Shown: positions 26,697-37,268 of the stretch, in pieces | Layout of the letters: every line of letters starts with the position of its first letter | Numbering within the stretch: position 1 is the stretch's first letter | Position numbers and translations under genes: made by a program | DNA from: Fluviicola sp. | GTDB lineage: Bacteria; Bacteroidota; Bacteroidia; Flavobacteriales_D; Crocinitomicaceae | Assembly: GCA_002734065.2 (NCBI GenBank) | Contig: NVXU02000039.1 | Location: 1 to 64,000, forward strand | Length of the DNA stretch: 64,000 nt | Direction of reading: 5' to 3' | The notes under the pieces: model-generated | Databases searched by the model: none | Told to the model about the DNA's origin: nothing | What the model saw: only the letters and a program-made list of their open reading frames with translations

Positions 26697-27169
26697 TAGC
26701 GTGTAATTTCAACTATTTCAAACTGAATAACTCCATTTGGGGTTGTCACATCAGCAATATCTCCCACAGATTTACCTAAAAGGCCCTTGCCGATTGGAGA
26801 GTCAATACTGATTTTCTTGTCCTTCAAGCTTGCTTCATTTTCAGCAACGAGTGTGTACTGCATTTCTGTATTGTTCTTAACGTTCTTAATTTTCACTGTA
26901 GAAAGAATAAAGGCTTTTGATGCATCTATTCCTTCATCATCAATGACTCTAGCATAAGCAACGACTTCTTTCAAACGAGCAATCTTTGTCTCTAAAATTC
27001 CTTGCGCTTCCTTTGCTGCATCATATTCTGCATTCTCTGATAAATCTCCTTTATCAATTGCTTCTCCTATCTGCTTAGATATTGATGGACGCTGAACAGT
27101 CTCCATTTCGAGCAATTCGTCCTTCATTTTTTTAAGCCCTTCTTCTGTATAATAACTAATTTGTGTCAT
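26696..27169 (-). CDS. greA: Transcription elongation factor GreA
   Basis: 157 residues, the standard GreA length: an N-terminal coiled coil (about 1-75, with the acidic 'DLSENAEYDAAKE' tip that enters the RNA polymerase secondary channel) and a C-terminal FKBP-like domain (about 80-157, 'SPIGKGLLGKSVGDIADV'). It stimulates cleavage of backtracked RNA. It is the first gene of the greA-HIT operon, and a strong terminator separates it from the PorV-like gene upstream. Confidence 0.97.
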   Translation of the reverse strand: MTQISYYTEEGLKKMKDELLEMETVQRPSISKQIGEAIDKGDLSENAEYDAAKEAQGILETKIARLKEVVAYARVIDDEGIDASKAFILSTVKIKNVKNNTEMQYTLVAENEASLKDKKISIDSPIGKGLLGKSVGDIADVTTPNGVIQFEIVEITR

Positions 27170-27192
27170 GTTGTATGCGTATTAAATAAAAA

Positions 27193-27218
27193 CAAGAGAG
27201 CCCCGAAGGACTCTCTTG
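27193..27218 (-). terminator. Intrinsic terminator of the PorV-like gene
   Basis: CAAGAGAG (27193-27200) pairs with CTCTCTTG (27211-27218), extended by a CC/GG pair after one mismatch, over a CGAA loop. On the minus strand it is followed by TTTTTATTT, a good U-run. Confidence 0.9.
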
Positions 27219-27244
27219 CATATCAAATATAATAATTTTCTTTC

Positions 27245-28312
27245 TTATTTCAAGCTAATCGTTGCTCCAAGTGTGTGAATTACACCAAAAATACCTGCAA
27301 ATCTTGCTGTGTATTCAATTCCTAAAGCATTCTTAGTCTCGCCTACTAGTGCATCTACTGAGAAACCCGCCGTTGGTCCAACCAAAGCGTTTGCTCTATT
27401 TTCTACATTTAGTAAACCTCTTTCGTAAACGTAACCAGCTCTTAAATTAAAAGCCATTTTTTCAGTAGTCATTCCATAATCAAGGCCTAAAGCAAATTGA
27501 TCACTTGAGAATGAATTCGCTGTAAAACCAAATGCAACGTTCAACTTGTTTTTTTCATTGAAGATAAAATCATAAGCTGCACCAATTGCAAGTAAAGATG
27601 GTAACTCATAAGTAGCTGTACGTTGTTCTAAAGTGGCAATTGCACCTGTACCAACATAATTCACTTGATTTGCCAATCCATCACCCTTGTAGCGCATCAC
27701 AGGACCAACATTTCTAAGCGTAATACCAAACTTCATTTGATCTTGCTCTCCAGTAACATATCTAATACCTGCATCGATGCCAACACCTGTTGCTTTCAAA
27801 TCGGCAATATTTTCAGAAATAACTTTGAAATTAATTCCACCTGAGATAGAACTAGAAAATGTTCTTGCGTAACCTATATTAAAAACATTTGCTCTTGGAG
27901 AAAAGAATCCAATATTTCCTTCTGGATTTGCAACTGTTGTAATAGCCACATCACCAAAATTCATTGATTGAATACTGATTGCCAAAAAGCTAGATTCTCC
28001 AACTTTCATAGCGATACCTGCACTGTTCAAACCAATACTCGCAGAACCCATCCAATTTGTATAATTGAATTTGATCTGAGTTTTGTCTGTAAATGCAACA
28101 CCTGCGATGTTTAAGAAGGAAGCCTCTAAGCCATTCACACTTGCAATTCCAGCACTTCCCGCAGCAGCACTTCTCGCCCATGGGTTAACCAACATGTGTG
28201 ATGCACCTGCTGAACCTACACGGTCTTCATTTCCTGCATTTACCACGAAACCTGATAAAATTGCCGCTCCGACTATAAATGTTTTCTTTAATTTAATCAT
28301 TGAATTATTCAT
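27245..28312 (-). CDS. PorV/PorQ family outer-membrane protein
   Basis: 355 residues from the ATG at 28312; an in-frame GTG at 28342 would add ten residues ahead of the signal peptide and is less likely. ATG at 28300 is also possible. A signal peptide is followed by the family's 'NPWARSAAAGSAGIASV' and 'SFLNIAGVAF' motifs and a predicted 14-strand FadL-like barrel. PorV shuttles T9SS cargo from the translocon to the sortase, and PorQ-type paralogues serve related roles. It comes last in a same-strand run after a TonB-dependent receptor and a giant T9SS-type protein, suggesting a dedicated export or assembly partner for that protein. Confidence 0.9.
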   Translation of the reverse strand: MNNSMIKLKKTFIVGAAILSGFVVNAGNEDRVGSAGASHMLVNPWARSAAAGSAGIASVNGLEASFLNIAGVAFTDKTQIKFNYTNWMGSASIGLNSAGIAMKVGESSFLAISIQSMNFGDVAITTVANPEGNIGFFSPRANVFNIGYARTFSSSISGGINFKVISENIADLKATGVGIDAGIRYVTGEQDQMKFGITLRNVGPVMRYKGDGLANQVNYVGTGAIATLEQRTATYELPSLLAIGAAYDFIFNEKNKLNVAFGFTANSFSSDQFALGLDYGMTTEKMAFNLRAGYVYERGLLNVENRANALVGPTAGFSVDALVGETKNALGIEYTARFAGIFGVIHTLGATISLK

Positions 28313-28351
28313 TTCAATTTTTTTTATTACGTTTTCTAACACTAAGTTCTA

Positions 28352-31300
28352 TTATATACCTTGTAAATCGACCTGTCTCATTCCTCCGAAGAATTTTAAG
28401 ACAACCTCTCCAATATCTGGAACCGTTACATGTATTAAGTAAACTCCACCTGCTACCGGTATACCTTTATGGTTATTCAAATCCCAATCAATACTGGTCA
28501 CTGGACTATCTTTCTTAAAGGTACGCACTAACTTACCATTTGAAGTGAATATTTTCACAGTACAAATCTCTGGTAGATTCGTTATTTTAACACGCGTATC
28601 GATTCTATTTCTTTCATACTCAGAATAAGCATAGTATGGGTTTGGTACCACATTAATGATATCTAACACCTCTGCCAATACCGAGGCATCATTAAATCTT
28701 GTACTCGCATCATCCATGTTCCAAGAATACATTGGTTTACCTAAGTTAGGGCCTCCAAGCTCATTCCCTTCTGTGTAGAAAGTGTGGTACTCTTTAGCAA
28801 CACGCAAACTCATCGTTGTTTCCGTTGGAACATTTCCATTTGTAATTGAGAAACCAGGAGTCGTAAGTGGGTAAGCTATCCAAGAGATATTACCATATGT
28901 TCTTGTTTTTTGAGCGTTACTAGGACCACCACCTGCTTCAATTATTAACATATCTTGATACACTTTGTTGGTAGCATTATTTTCCGCAAGGCTTGGAATA
29001 TATGCTGGGAAATCGCTTGTCGTGATATCCTTATTAATCGCTTTCTTTTGGTAATTGAAAACGTAGATTGGATGCATCCCTCCCATAATTGGATTACCCA
29101 ATGCATCTCCCGTTCTTGAAGTTGGATTCCAAATCATGTCATGACCGTTATCTTGTGTCAAGAAAGAATTCTCTCCAAACATCATGTACAATCTTACACC
29201 AGATTCAACATCAACAGCATACCCTGGGAACCAACCCATACCTGTTCCTGTTCCATCAGGGTTACCATTCTTATCAACACTTTGACTCAATCTAAGTCCA
29301 CCTGCTTGTGCACCTCCAATTGAGAATGCTGTTTCTCTACCGAGCTCAATCACTGGACATCTTGTCCACAAACTTTTATCAGTTGTGAATACGATATCAA
29401 CACTTGGAGAATACTTGATAGAAGATCTCGTTCTTGCTTGAATACCACTATAGTTCAAGTAAGCCAATGGTTGGTAATCTGCTTGGAAACCGACCAGTCT
29501 ATGAGGAGCAACAATCCCTCCCAATATTTTAGCCCATTTTTTCTGTGGATCATAACCAATTTCATCTTTGTAAAAACAATCCTCTTGCCAATCCGGAATA
29601 GCTGCATCAGGAACACAGGTCGCAGATGCATCTGGATCATAAGTCCCTGAACGAATCCAATTTGAAGGGTAAAAATTATCCGTATCCGTGACTCCTGAAA
29701 GCCACATTTTAGAGCTATCCTTGTAGCTAATAGATGCACCTAGTAAATCGGTTGTCTGCGCTTCAAAAGATGCATTACCTTCATCGGGAGCGAAATATTT
29801 AAACTGATCTATCTGAACTGAAACACCCCATTTAGCGATAATTTGCTCATTGTTTTGATTGATGGTCACTTCCGAGGAAACAGACTCAATTAATGCTCCT
29901 CCTTGAGAAGTATATCTGTTAATCACCCATGAAGCAGTGTCTGCGCCATTGAAGTTTGAAGAAGGATCATAATCTGTAAACAGACATTCAAAATATCCGT
30001 CTGCTACATTTAATGGGTCAACCACTTTTAAACTAATAGGGCCTCTTCCTTCTTCGTATTCTGGATTCAACATCATACCGTTACGTGCAATAGAATTCAG
30101 TGAACTTGACGTTAAATCAATGATGTTACCACCGTTACCATTACCATCCAATCTTGTAATTCTAGGGCTATAACCATAATCAGCATTCTGCATCAAGCCT
30201 CCTGACTCAGCAGTTGGACTGTGAGGAATTGCCTCAACTGCTTCGATAGAGCCACCGTCAAAACCAATTCTTGAGGCAATGTAAGGTATTTTTTGTCCAT
30301 CTAACAACAATGGGTCATTAGGATCATAAGGAGCAAATTCGTTGTGAGCATAAGCCATAGCAATGTAATAATACCTTTTATGATTAACCAATGCTTTGTC
30401 TCCTTGTGCAAAAGCATCTTCAGTCATTAAGAATGAGTGTTGAACACCTTTATTTGCGCCGTTAACCATTCTTGCACCAATGGCAAAACCTAATTCCTCA
30501 TTATAAACAAAGTTATCAAGGTCAGTTATATCATTTTTAATATCACACTGTGCAACTAAAGTCGCTTTTGTATCATCTGTGATATCACTCACACCTGCAT
30601 CTTCATCAACCATTTGATAAATTTGGTATCCTTCAAATGTGTAGAAACGATCAACTGTAGGATCTACGATATTCACCTTATCTTCTTCGTAATAAGACTC
30701 TAAATAGTTATTAGATGTCGCTGGGTTTGAGATCATCAATACCAACTCATTTTCTAATTCTTGAATCGTTAATGAAGGAGCATTTGGTGGCTCCAAAATT
30801 CTAAAACATGCATCAAACAATGCTTGCGCTTTTGTATCTGCTTGTCTCATCACATCAATTGATGCTAGATTACCACCTGAATTTGCTCTACCATATACAA
30901 TACCAATCGTAATGTTGTTAATTGCACCTGGACGCAATGTAAAAGGACCTGCAGATTGAACAAAACGTCTATCTCCTGGGGCATTGGCATTACCTCCACC
31001 ATCAGTGTCATCTTCACTCCAATCAAATCCTAAATCTACTCCCGCTGTACCCCAATTTAGTGGATCAGAGTCCCCTGGAAATAAATAATCTGAAGGTTGT
31101 GTAGTTACTCCTGGTGTTCCTATTGCTCCAGTTCCTCCATAATACATCTCAGAACCATCGGCCCAAGAACCGCTCATGTAATTATAATATTCAGCAGCGT
31201 TACTAGGATCTCCATAAGGATAAACAGAAGGTTGGGTATAATAAGTAAACCTTCTCATTCCAAAACGTTCATTATCAATCAGACCATCAGAGTAACCTAA

Positions 31301-32602
31301 ACCAATTCCTTGGTAAACAATACCTGTATCATTAATCGCTTGAGGCACTGTTGGTGTAACTATCAAACCAGTAATTGTGTCTAAATAAGGCCCAACGTTA
31401 TCTCTTCCATCAGCATCTTGATAAGGGCCTTCAAAGAAATCACAACCAATTGCTGGGGGGTTTAAACCGTAGCCTTGCACTCCACCATTACTTTCATCGT
31501 TTGCATCTCCATTATACATATAGCCTAAGCCTCTAGAAACATCACATCCAGCAAAATCATCCTGAAAATTTCCTATATCCGCATCAACATATTGAGAAAA
31601 AAAAGTATTCTCTAAAGTTTGAGTGCCTCTATTGATTAATTCATAGTTGTAGAATGTCATTCTATTTACTTCATCATTGGTTGCAAATGAAAATGCTTGT
31701 GCTCTAATTTCCATCCCAATTGGGTCTCCATTTGACTCACCATGAACGTTACCGGCATCATTGAATACCCACCAGTGAGTTTCATCACCAAAAAGTGTAA
31801 TTCTTCTATCGAAACCACATTCTACGTCATCTCTATTCAAGATGTCGTCGTACCAAGGGTAATCTCCATCTTCAGGGTTGTAGTCTAAATCAGCTCCTAA
31901 AGGACCATTCGGATTATCATAAAAAGGAGCTAAAAATCTATCTTGACCTTTTGTTGCATCCCCGTGAGCAGGCCAATTGTCAATTCTATTCATTATTTCA
32001 GAACCTGGCTTGACAACACCTACACAACTTGCAACTGGCAAGAAACCATTGTCACAATCCCACCATGTGCTGAACTGAATAACTTCCGATTTTCTTATTG
32101 TATAAAATTTATCGTATGCAACACATTGATCTGCTTCTATTGTCGCAGCACCAAAATCACGAAACGCATTGTCACCAACAGGTTGAGAAGGGTCATAATT
32201 ACCAGAACCAAGATCTACAGTTAATGGTCCAGGCCAGAAATCTTCGGCTTGTCGAAATCTTAATGCAGCCAATTTCAATTGACCATTGACATCTGTTCCA
32301 CCCATCCAAAGGGCTCCTGCATAAATCACAGTTAAACCACTTCCCTTAGGGATTTGGTACGATGCAACTGCTGGAGAGGAATTTTTATCCGTCCATAAAC
32401 TTCCCCCTTGCTCAATAATACAAGATACATCATTGAACTCCATTCTCAATCGAGCAGTTGCTGGAGAACAACCAGCGCCTTTAACTTGATTACCAGCGTC
32501 TGGCTGAGGCGTTTGAGATCCATCATTGTTATATGAGAATACACTACTTGAACTTAGCACGAATGCTGCTCCTAATACTATTGCTTTTATTTGCTTTTTC
32601 AT
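28352..32602 (-). CDS. Giant secreted protein with T9SS/FlgD-like C-terminus
   Basis: 1416 residues: signal peptide 1-23, then a long mixed domain region with many Trp, Asp and Asn residues and few recognisable repeats, and a C-terminal Ig-like segment (about 1310-1416, 'VVPNPYYAYSEYERNRID', 'GGVYLIHV') of the T9SS/FlgD-like kind. It ends 'MRQVDLQGI', beyond the usual Lys-rich sorting end. I do not recognise a catalytic domain. It is 19 bp downstream of the TonB-dependent receptor and 39 bp upstream of the PorV-like gene, so the three are probably one operon. Likely a cell-surface structural or binding protein. Confidence 0.85.
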   Translation of the reverse strand: MKKQIKAIVLGAAFVLSSSSVFSYNNDGSQTPQPDAGNQVKGAGCSPATARLRMEFNDVSCIIEQGGSLWTDKNSSPAVASYQIPKGSGLTVIYAGALWMGGTDVNGQLKLAALRFRQAEDFWPGPLTVDLGSGNYDPSQPVGDNAFRDFGAATIEADQCVAYDKFYTIRKSEVIQFSTWWDCDNGFLPVASCVGVVKPGSEIMNRIDNWPAHGDATKGQDRFLAPFYDNPNGPLGADLDYNPEDGDYPWYDDILNRDDVECGFDRRITLFGDETHWWVFNDAGNVHGESNGDPIGMEIRAQAFSFATNDEVNRMTFYNYELINRGTQTLENTFFSQYVDADIGNFQDDFAGCDVSRGLGYMYNGDANDESNGGVQGYGLNPPAIGCDFFEGPYQDADGRDNVGPYLDTITGLIVTPTVPQAINDTGIVYQGIGLGYSDGLIDNERFGMRRFTYYTQPSVYPYGDPSNAAEYYNYMSGSWADGSEMYYGGTGAIGTPGVTTQPSDYLFPGDSDPLNWGTAGVDLGFDWSEDDTDGGGNANAPGDRRFVQSAGPFTLRPGAINNITIGIVYGRANSGGNLASIDVMRQADTKAQALFDACFRILEPPNAPSLTIQELENELVLMISNPATSNNYLESYYEEDKVNIVDPTVDRFYTFEGYQIYQMVDEDAGVSDITDDTKATLVAQCDIKNDITDLDNFVYNEELGFAIGARMVNGANKGVQHSFLMTEDAFAQGDKALVNHKRYYYIAMAYAHNEFAPYDPNDPLLLDGQKIPYIASRIGFDGGSIEAVEAIPHSPTAESGGLMQNADYGYSPRITRLDGNGNGGNIIDLTSSSLNSIARNGMMLNPEYEEGRGPISLKVVDPLNVADGYFECLFTDYDPSSNFNGADTASWVINRYTSQGGALIESVSSEVTINQNNEQIIAKWGVSVQIDQFKYFAPDEGNASFEAQTTDLLGASISYKDSSKMWLSGVTDTDNFYPSNWIRSGTYDPDASATCVPDAAIPDWQEDCFYKDEIGYDPQKKWAKILGGIVAPHRLVGFQADYQPLAYLNYSGIQARTRSSIKYSPSVDIVFTTDKSLWTRCPVIELGRETAFSIGGAQAGGLRLSQSVDKNGNPDGTGTGMGWFPGYAVDVESGVRLYMMFGENSFLTQDNGHDMIWNPTSRTGDALGNPIMGGMHPIYVFNYQKKAINKDITTSDFPAYIPSLAENNATNKVYQDMLIIEAGGGPSNAQKTRTYGNISWIAYPLTTPGFSITNGNVPTETTMSLRVAKEYHTFYTEGNELGGPNLGKPMYSWNMDDASTRFNDASVLAEVLDIINVVPNPYYAYSEYERNRIDTRVKITNLPEICTVKIFTSNGKLVRTFKKDSPVTSIDWDLNNHKGIPVAGGVYLIHVTVPDIGEVVLKFFGGMRQVDLQGI

Positions 32603-32621
32603 AATGCTTTTCTAATTATGA

Positions 32622-35600
32622 TTAAAAATCTAATTTAACACCCAATCTAATTGTTCTTGGGGCACTGATATTAAACGGGTTCTGAATTTTCATTTGATAA
32701 TAATCTCTGTAAGATTGCTCATCTGTTTGATTTTGTATAGAAATTTGACTTGACGCTGCCGCTAACCATCCATCGTCATCCCAGTTACCTGTAGCACGAT
32801 AAACGCTTAACAAGTTTTGTTGATTCAATAGGTTAGTAATACGAACATACACGTTCAACATTGCTGCAATTTTTTTGTCTTCTTTACCAAATTCCAATTC
32901 AAAATTACGATCTATCTGTAAATCCAATCTGTACGACCATGGCAAACGTGAACCGTTTGTTGTTCCATCCAATCCAGCATTTTGTGGACTGAAAGAACCC
33001 TGATCCGTAATATTGACCTGTTGAGAATATGGAGAGCCTGAATAGATGTTAGAAACAATGTTCAAGCCAGTGTTCTCTAAAACTTTAAAATCACCTATTG
33101 ATGGTCCGTTATAATCTGTGCCACCTCCATAACGATAATCTGCAGTAATGTTAAATGCGTGTCTTTGATCAAAGCTGTACGGGAAGATCGCCCTTAAGTT
33201 TGGAAGACCAGCATTAATAATTGCAGCAGAAGACGTTGCACTTGAACCAGTACCATCTGCGAACTGTAATGTATAATTGGCTCTCATTCTAAGGTTTCCT
33301 GTTCTTCGTAAGTCATAAGAAACCGTCATTCCTTTCACGGTTCCAAAATCAATATTCCCAAAAGTGTTGTAAGACCTTGGATAAGCACCAGTAACATTAA
33401 CCAACTGAACATTGTCTCTTTGCTCACGGTAGAATGCTGAAATTTTAATTGAAGAAGTCTTCGTTAAAACTTGTTGGAAACCTAATTCATAATCCGTTGT
33501 TTTCTCAGGACTCAAATTTGAGTTATTGATTGTTGAAGAACTGTTATTAATGAACTGATACTGAAAAGGATCAAATCGAACTCCTGAAGTTGGTCTTTTT
33601 GTTAACACATCATAATGCGCAAAGAAAGACGCTTCATCTGAAATTGGGAAAGAGAATGAAATTCTTGGCATTACTCTAACCTGTGCTTTGTAATCTTCAA
33701 ACGCACTTGCCGAAGGAGTTGTTTGTCCCGGGTTGTTAACATAAGGTGCTATTCCACTTGCACCCTGAATCAACTTAGGATCAGAAATCTCTGCACCAGT
33801 TGCATCGTACCAAACATCACCATCTCTAAAACCATTGATTTGAGTAGGATTATTAACGTCATTTACATAAACAACATAGTCAGACCCCATAGTCGAAGGG
33901 ATATCTTCTAACCAGTTTAAACTTTGGTCATTATTATATACTGCTTTCGCTTCATCGACAGTTCTTGCCGTATAAACCAAATACTTATCTTTTAACACTG
34001 GCTGATTCGCATCAAATACATCTACACGGACACCAACATTGAAAACGATGTCTCTAAAAGAAAATTTATCCATTAAATAGCCGGAAATGTATGTCGGTTG
34101 GTAAGCACCTACAAATCTTGTAAAATTTCCATTCTCATCCTTTTCTTCAAAATATTTATTAATGTCTGTTTGACCTTTTACTTTCTTACCTGTATAATCA
34201 TAACCCCAGTAAGAAACATAAGAATTACCACTGTTCAGCAACTCGTCTGGTGAGAACATGTCTAATGACAAAATGTTCGGGTCATATTGGTCAAGATTCA
34301 ACAACTCATTCCCAGCAACACCAGATGTTATGTAACCGTTCTCTGTTAAATATTTCCTCAAATTATAATCAAAGAAAAATTGACTATCACCCGAACCGCC
34401 GTACTCTCCAGTACCAGTTGTGTAAGCATCGCCAGTATTCAAAGGGTCATAGCTGATATATACATCACCCGTGCCATCTGTGAATGTTGTTGGGTTAGAC
34501 AAATCAATCTGATTTAACTGTGCGTTTGTGTATTGTCTTGCAAGTGTCCATAGTCCCATTGGTCCTAAAGCTCCAGAAGTCCAACCTCTGTCGTAACGTT
34601 GTTCGTACTCAAAACCAAGTGATATTGAATGGTCACCAATATTAACGGCTCCAGAACCAGTCACACGAATTTGGTCAAATTCTGCAACCTGAAACGCATT
34701 GTATGGTGAACCAATGTTACTCCAAATATTATAAATCGATTGAGGAGCATCTCCATTTCTTAGAGCATTTCCTTGTAATATTTGGTTAAAGTTTCTATAA
34801 TTTTGTTCTGCTTGCCATGTTGGTGCATAATCGTACAAGTTAAAGTACTGCTCAGTCTGCGCCGCCAACTGCGGGTTCACTGCTGAAGGTGTAAACTGAA
34901 CGTTTGTAACTGGCGCATTCACATCTTGTGCAAAACCAGCACTTGTTACATTCGCATAAGTTCTCTCTCTCTCTATATCGAATTTCCCTACATAACCATA
35001 GTTAAACAAATTGTACTCATGTTTTGGGTCAAAGCTGTTTCTTTTTGTTTTAGAATAATCGACCATTAAAGAATAGTAGGCACTTTTAATTTTAGAGCTA
35101 CTTCCTTCCGTGTCGTTTGCAAAACGCTGTGTTAAACGTCCGTAAACTCTCCAATCTGTATTCTTAAATGCTCCAAAATTTGAAAAGTTGAATAACGATC
35201 CTGTTCTACTGTAAATAGATCCCCAGCTATAATTCAAAGAACCACCAAAAGTTAAATTCACTGATGGGCCTGTATTCACATCGATTTTTCCTTGTGCAGA
35301 AAAAGAAGACGTTCTTGCGTTCATTCTCCAAGCAGTTTTTTCAAAATCACTTTCTCTTAAAAAGAGCGCTGAATATCTTGTGCTGGTACCATCTGGTGTT
35401 AATTGTAACGGGTTTTCTAGAATCTCATCTCTTACATCTTTCTTAATTCTATAAGAACCGTCTGATAAAGGACGACTGTCTAACTGCGTTGTATAATTGG
35501 CAGAAACTAAAAAACCTAATCTTGGTTTTGTTTTCTTACCCGTAGAATCTTTTTGCATCCATAATGGACCTGAGAACATTCCCTCTACTAAATTATACGA

Positions 35601-36407
35601 GTATTTATCTAAACCAAACACTTTCCCATCATAACCATCTGCATCTTTTCCTTTGAAGTAGAATCCTGAAGACACACCCTCAATAGAACCAAAATATTTT
35701 GCCGATGGACCTCTTGTTGTAATAGAGATAATACCACCTGTTGCATCACCATAATTTGCAGGAAGACCACCTGTAATAACAGTCACCTCTTGAATTGCCG
35801 ATTTAGGCAGGTTAGAAGAACCTCTTACCTTAATACCATCTATATAGAAGTAGGTTGCATCTGAACGAGAACCTCTAATACTAATTGCACCCGAACCTTC
35901 TTGCTGATTTACACCACCAACTGTTCCGGCAACGTCTGCAGCGGAACGAACTGGAAGTCTTGCGATATCTTCTCTTGTGATTGTTGCCCCTGAAGCACCA
36001 CCATCTCTATCAATTAGTGGAACACGATAAGCAACTACTTTCATTTCCTCTACTTCTTGAACATCACTTGCTTTACCAATTGTCAAGTCATAAAGGAATG
36101 TAATTTTATTTGCACTTACAATAACACCTTCTAGTCTCTGTGGCTGGTAGCCTTCCGTTTCATTTCTGACTTCAATATCGTATTCTCCTGGATCAATTGA
36201 ATTAATTTGAAAATTACCGTCAAAATCTGTATTGGCTCCACCTTTTACCTGTCCATCTTTCTTTAAAAGAACTTTCGCGAAAGCTACAGGTTGTTTTGTG
36301 TCAGCATCTGTTACGGTACCTTTCACGGTTCCAAGTCCTCCTTGAGAAAAGCCATAAGTCAACGTGAGTAATAGACTCACAACTAATAAATTTAATCTTA
36401 ATAACAT
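32622..36407 (-). CDS. TonB-dependent receptor with carboxypeptidase-like domain
   Basis: 1261 residues: signal peptide 1-22; a carboxypeptidase-regulatory-like beta-sandwich (about 26-112, 'GTVKGTVTDADTKQPVAFA'); a plug domain (about 145-235, 'ITREDIARLP', 'GSGAISIRGSRSD'); then a long 22-strand-type barrel ending in Phe ('LGVKLDF'), the usual outer-membrane insertion signal. No SusD-like partner is adjacent; the partner is instead the giant secreted protein downstream. Uptake substrate unknown. Transport through it would need TonB/ExbBD encoded elsewhere. First gene of the three-gene run. Confidence 0.95.
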   Translation of the reverse strand: MLLRLNLLVVSLLLTLTYGFSQGGLGTVKGTVTDADTKQPVAFAKVLLKKDGQVKGGANTDFDGNFQINSIDPGEYDIEVRNETEGYQPQRLEGVIVSANKITFLYDLTIGKASDVQEVEEMKVVAYRVPLIDRDGGASGATITREDIARLPVRSAADVAGTVGGVNQQEGSGAISIRGSRSDATYFYIDGIKVRGSSNLPKSAIQEVTVITGGLPANYGDATGGIISITTRGPSAKYFGSIEGVSSGFYFKGKDADGYDGKVFGLDKYSYNLVEGMFSGPLWMQKDSTGKKTKPRLGFLVSANYTTQLDSRPLSDGSYRIKKDVRDEILENPLQLTPDGTSTRYSALFLRESDFEKTAWRMNARTSSFSAQGKIDVNTGPSVNLTFGGSLNYSWGSIYSRTGSLFNFSNFGAFKNTDWRVYGRLTQRFANDTEGSSSKIKSAYYSLMVDYSKTKRNSFDPKHEYNLFNYGYVGKFDIERERTYANVTSAGFAQDVNAPVTNVQFTPSAVNPQLAAQTEQYFNLYDYAPTWQAEQNYRNFNQILQGNALRNGDAPQSIYNIWSNIGSPYNAFQVAEFDQIRVTGSGAVNIGDHSISLGFEYEQRYDRGWTSGALGPMGLWTLARQYTNAQLNQIDLSNPTTFTDGTGDVYISYDPLNTGDAYTTGTGEYGGSGDSQFFFDYNLRKYLTENGYITSGVAGNELLNLDQYDPNILSLDMFSPDELLNSGNSYVSYWGYDYTGKKVKGQTDINKYFEEKDENGNFTRFVGAYQPTYISGYLMDKFSFRDIVFNVGVRVDVFDANQPVLKDKYLVYTARTVDEAKAVYNNDQSLNWLEDIPSTMGSDYVVYVNDVNNPTQINGFRDGDVWYDATGAEISDPKLIQGASGIAPYVNNPGQTTPSASAFEDYKAQVRVMPRISFSFPISDEASFFAHYDVLTKRPTSGVRFDPFQYQFINNSSSTINNSNLSPEKTTDYELGFQQVLTKTSSIKISAFYREQRDNVQLVNVTGAYPRSYNTFGNIDFGTVKGMTVSYDLRRTGNLRMRANYTLQFADGTGSSATSSAAIINAGLPNLRAIFPYSFDQRHAFNITADYRYGGGTDYNGPSIGDFKVLENTGLNIVSNIYSGSPYSQQVNITDQGSFSPQNAGLDGTTNGSRLPWSYRLDLQIDRNFELEFGKEDKKIAAMLNVYVRITNLLNQQNLLSVYRATGNWDDDGWLAAASSQISIQNQTDEQSYRDYYQMKIQNPFNISAPRTIRLGVKLDF

Positions 36408-36619
36408 AAGTGCAGTTTATTTAATTGTTTATTTGCTTCTAAGAAGCGCGTAAATATAGAAAAAAATTAATTTAGTTAAACATTTGTTAAAAAAAATAAT
36501 TTCGTCCTACTTAACTTTCATTAACAAATTTAACAAGAACATATCTCTTAAAAAGTTCTTTTCTATCAAATTATTCTATAATTATACACGTCTAAAACCA
36601 TTATATAGAATTAGGTTTA

Positions 36620-36627
36620 TACCTTTA
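36620..36627 (+). promoter_or_regulatory. -7 promoter element upstream of the PPTase operon
   Basis: TACCTTTA (seven of eight to TAnnTTTG) lies 8 nt before the ATG at 36636, in the 228-bp divergent gap shared with the TonB-dependent receptor gene. I see nothing else definite in that gap. Confidence 0.45.
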
Positions 36628-36635
36628 CTCTTGAA

Positions 36636-37268
36636 ATGACACCTTTTACATTCGAAGAAATACAGATTAAAGATTCCACCATCTACTTTTGTAGCTTTAT
36701 AAAATTTGAGCCAAACAAACACTTTGAACACCTTTCTGAAGAAGAAATATCAAAAGTAGAGGGTTTTAGAAGTGATTCGCGCAAAATGGAATACGTTGCA
36801 ACAAGAGTTCTCAAGCATTCTGTTTTTGGTGAAAAACGCATTGAATATTCCGAAATAGGTGCTCCTTATATAAAGGAAACGGGTTTCATCTCCATAAGCC
36901 ACACGCACAACATGGTCGCTATTGGGGTTAATCCTAACTATAAAATTGGCCTTGACCTAGAAACACCCAGAGATAATGTCCTTGAAGTTGCCTCTAAATT
37001 TCTTTCTGAAGAAGAAAAAACAATCTTTAACATTCTAAACAAATTAGAAGTAACCAAAATCTGGTCGGCTAAGGAGGCTTTGTACAAATTAGCCGGGAGA
37101 AAAAAAATCCACTTCAAAACAGAATTGTTACTTAAGAAACACTCGGGTGATGTGTGGCAGGGACTTATTATTAATCCTAATCATTCTATTTCGGCAAAAT
37201 TGAATATATTTGAACATCGAGGAATTATTGTAAGTATAAATAATGAGCAAGTCTGTATCCAAAAATAG
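36636..37268 (+). CDS. 4'-phosphopantetheinyl transferase superfamily protein
   Basis: 210 residues with the Sfp-type signature: 'ISISHTHNMVAIGVN', the Mg-binding 'GLDLE' (Asp/Glu) and 'WSAKEALYKLAG' with the conserved WxxKEA core. It transfers phosphopantetheine from CoA to a carrier protein; the length is typical of compact Sfp types. No PKS, NRPS or acyl-carrier gene is nearby, so its target carrier is unknown. It overlaps the GGGP synthase gene by 26 bp, so the two are co-translated. Confidence 0.9.
   Translation: MTPFTFEEIQIKDSTIYFCSFIKFEPNKHFEHLSEEEISKVEGFRSDSRKMEYVATRVLKHSVFGEKRIEYSEIGAPYIKETGFISISHTHNMVAIGVNPNYKIGLDLETPRDNVLEVASKFLSEEEKTIFNILNKLEVTKIWSAKEALYKLAGRKKIHFKTELLLKKHSGDVWQGLIINPNHSISAKLNIFEHRGIIVSINNEQVCIQK

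Noticed and set aside
36408-36635. LytTR-like half-site TTCATTAACAAA in the divergent gap
   Set aside because: Only one half-site is seen, with no partner 20 bp away, so it does not match the two operator pairs.
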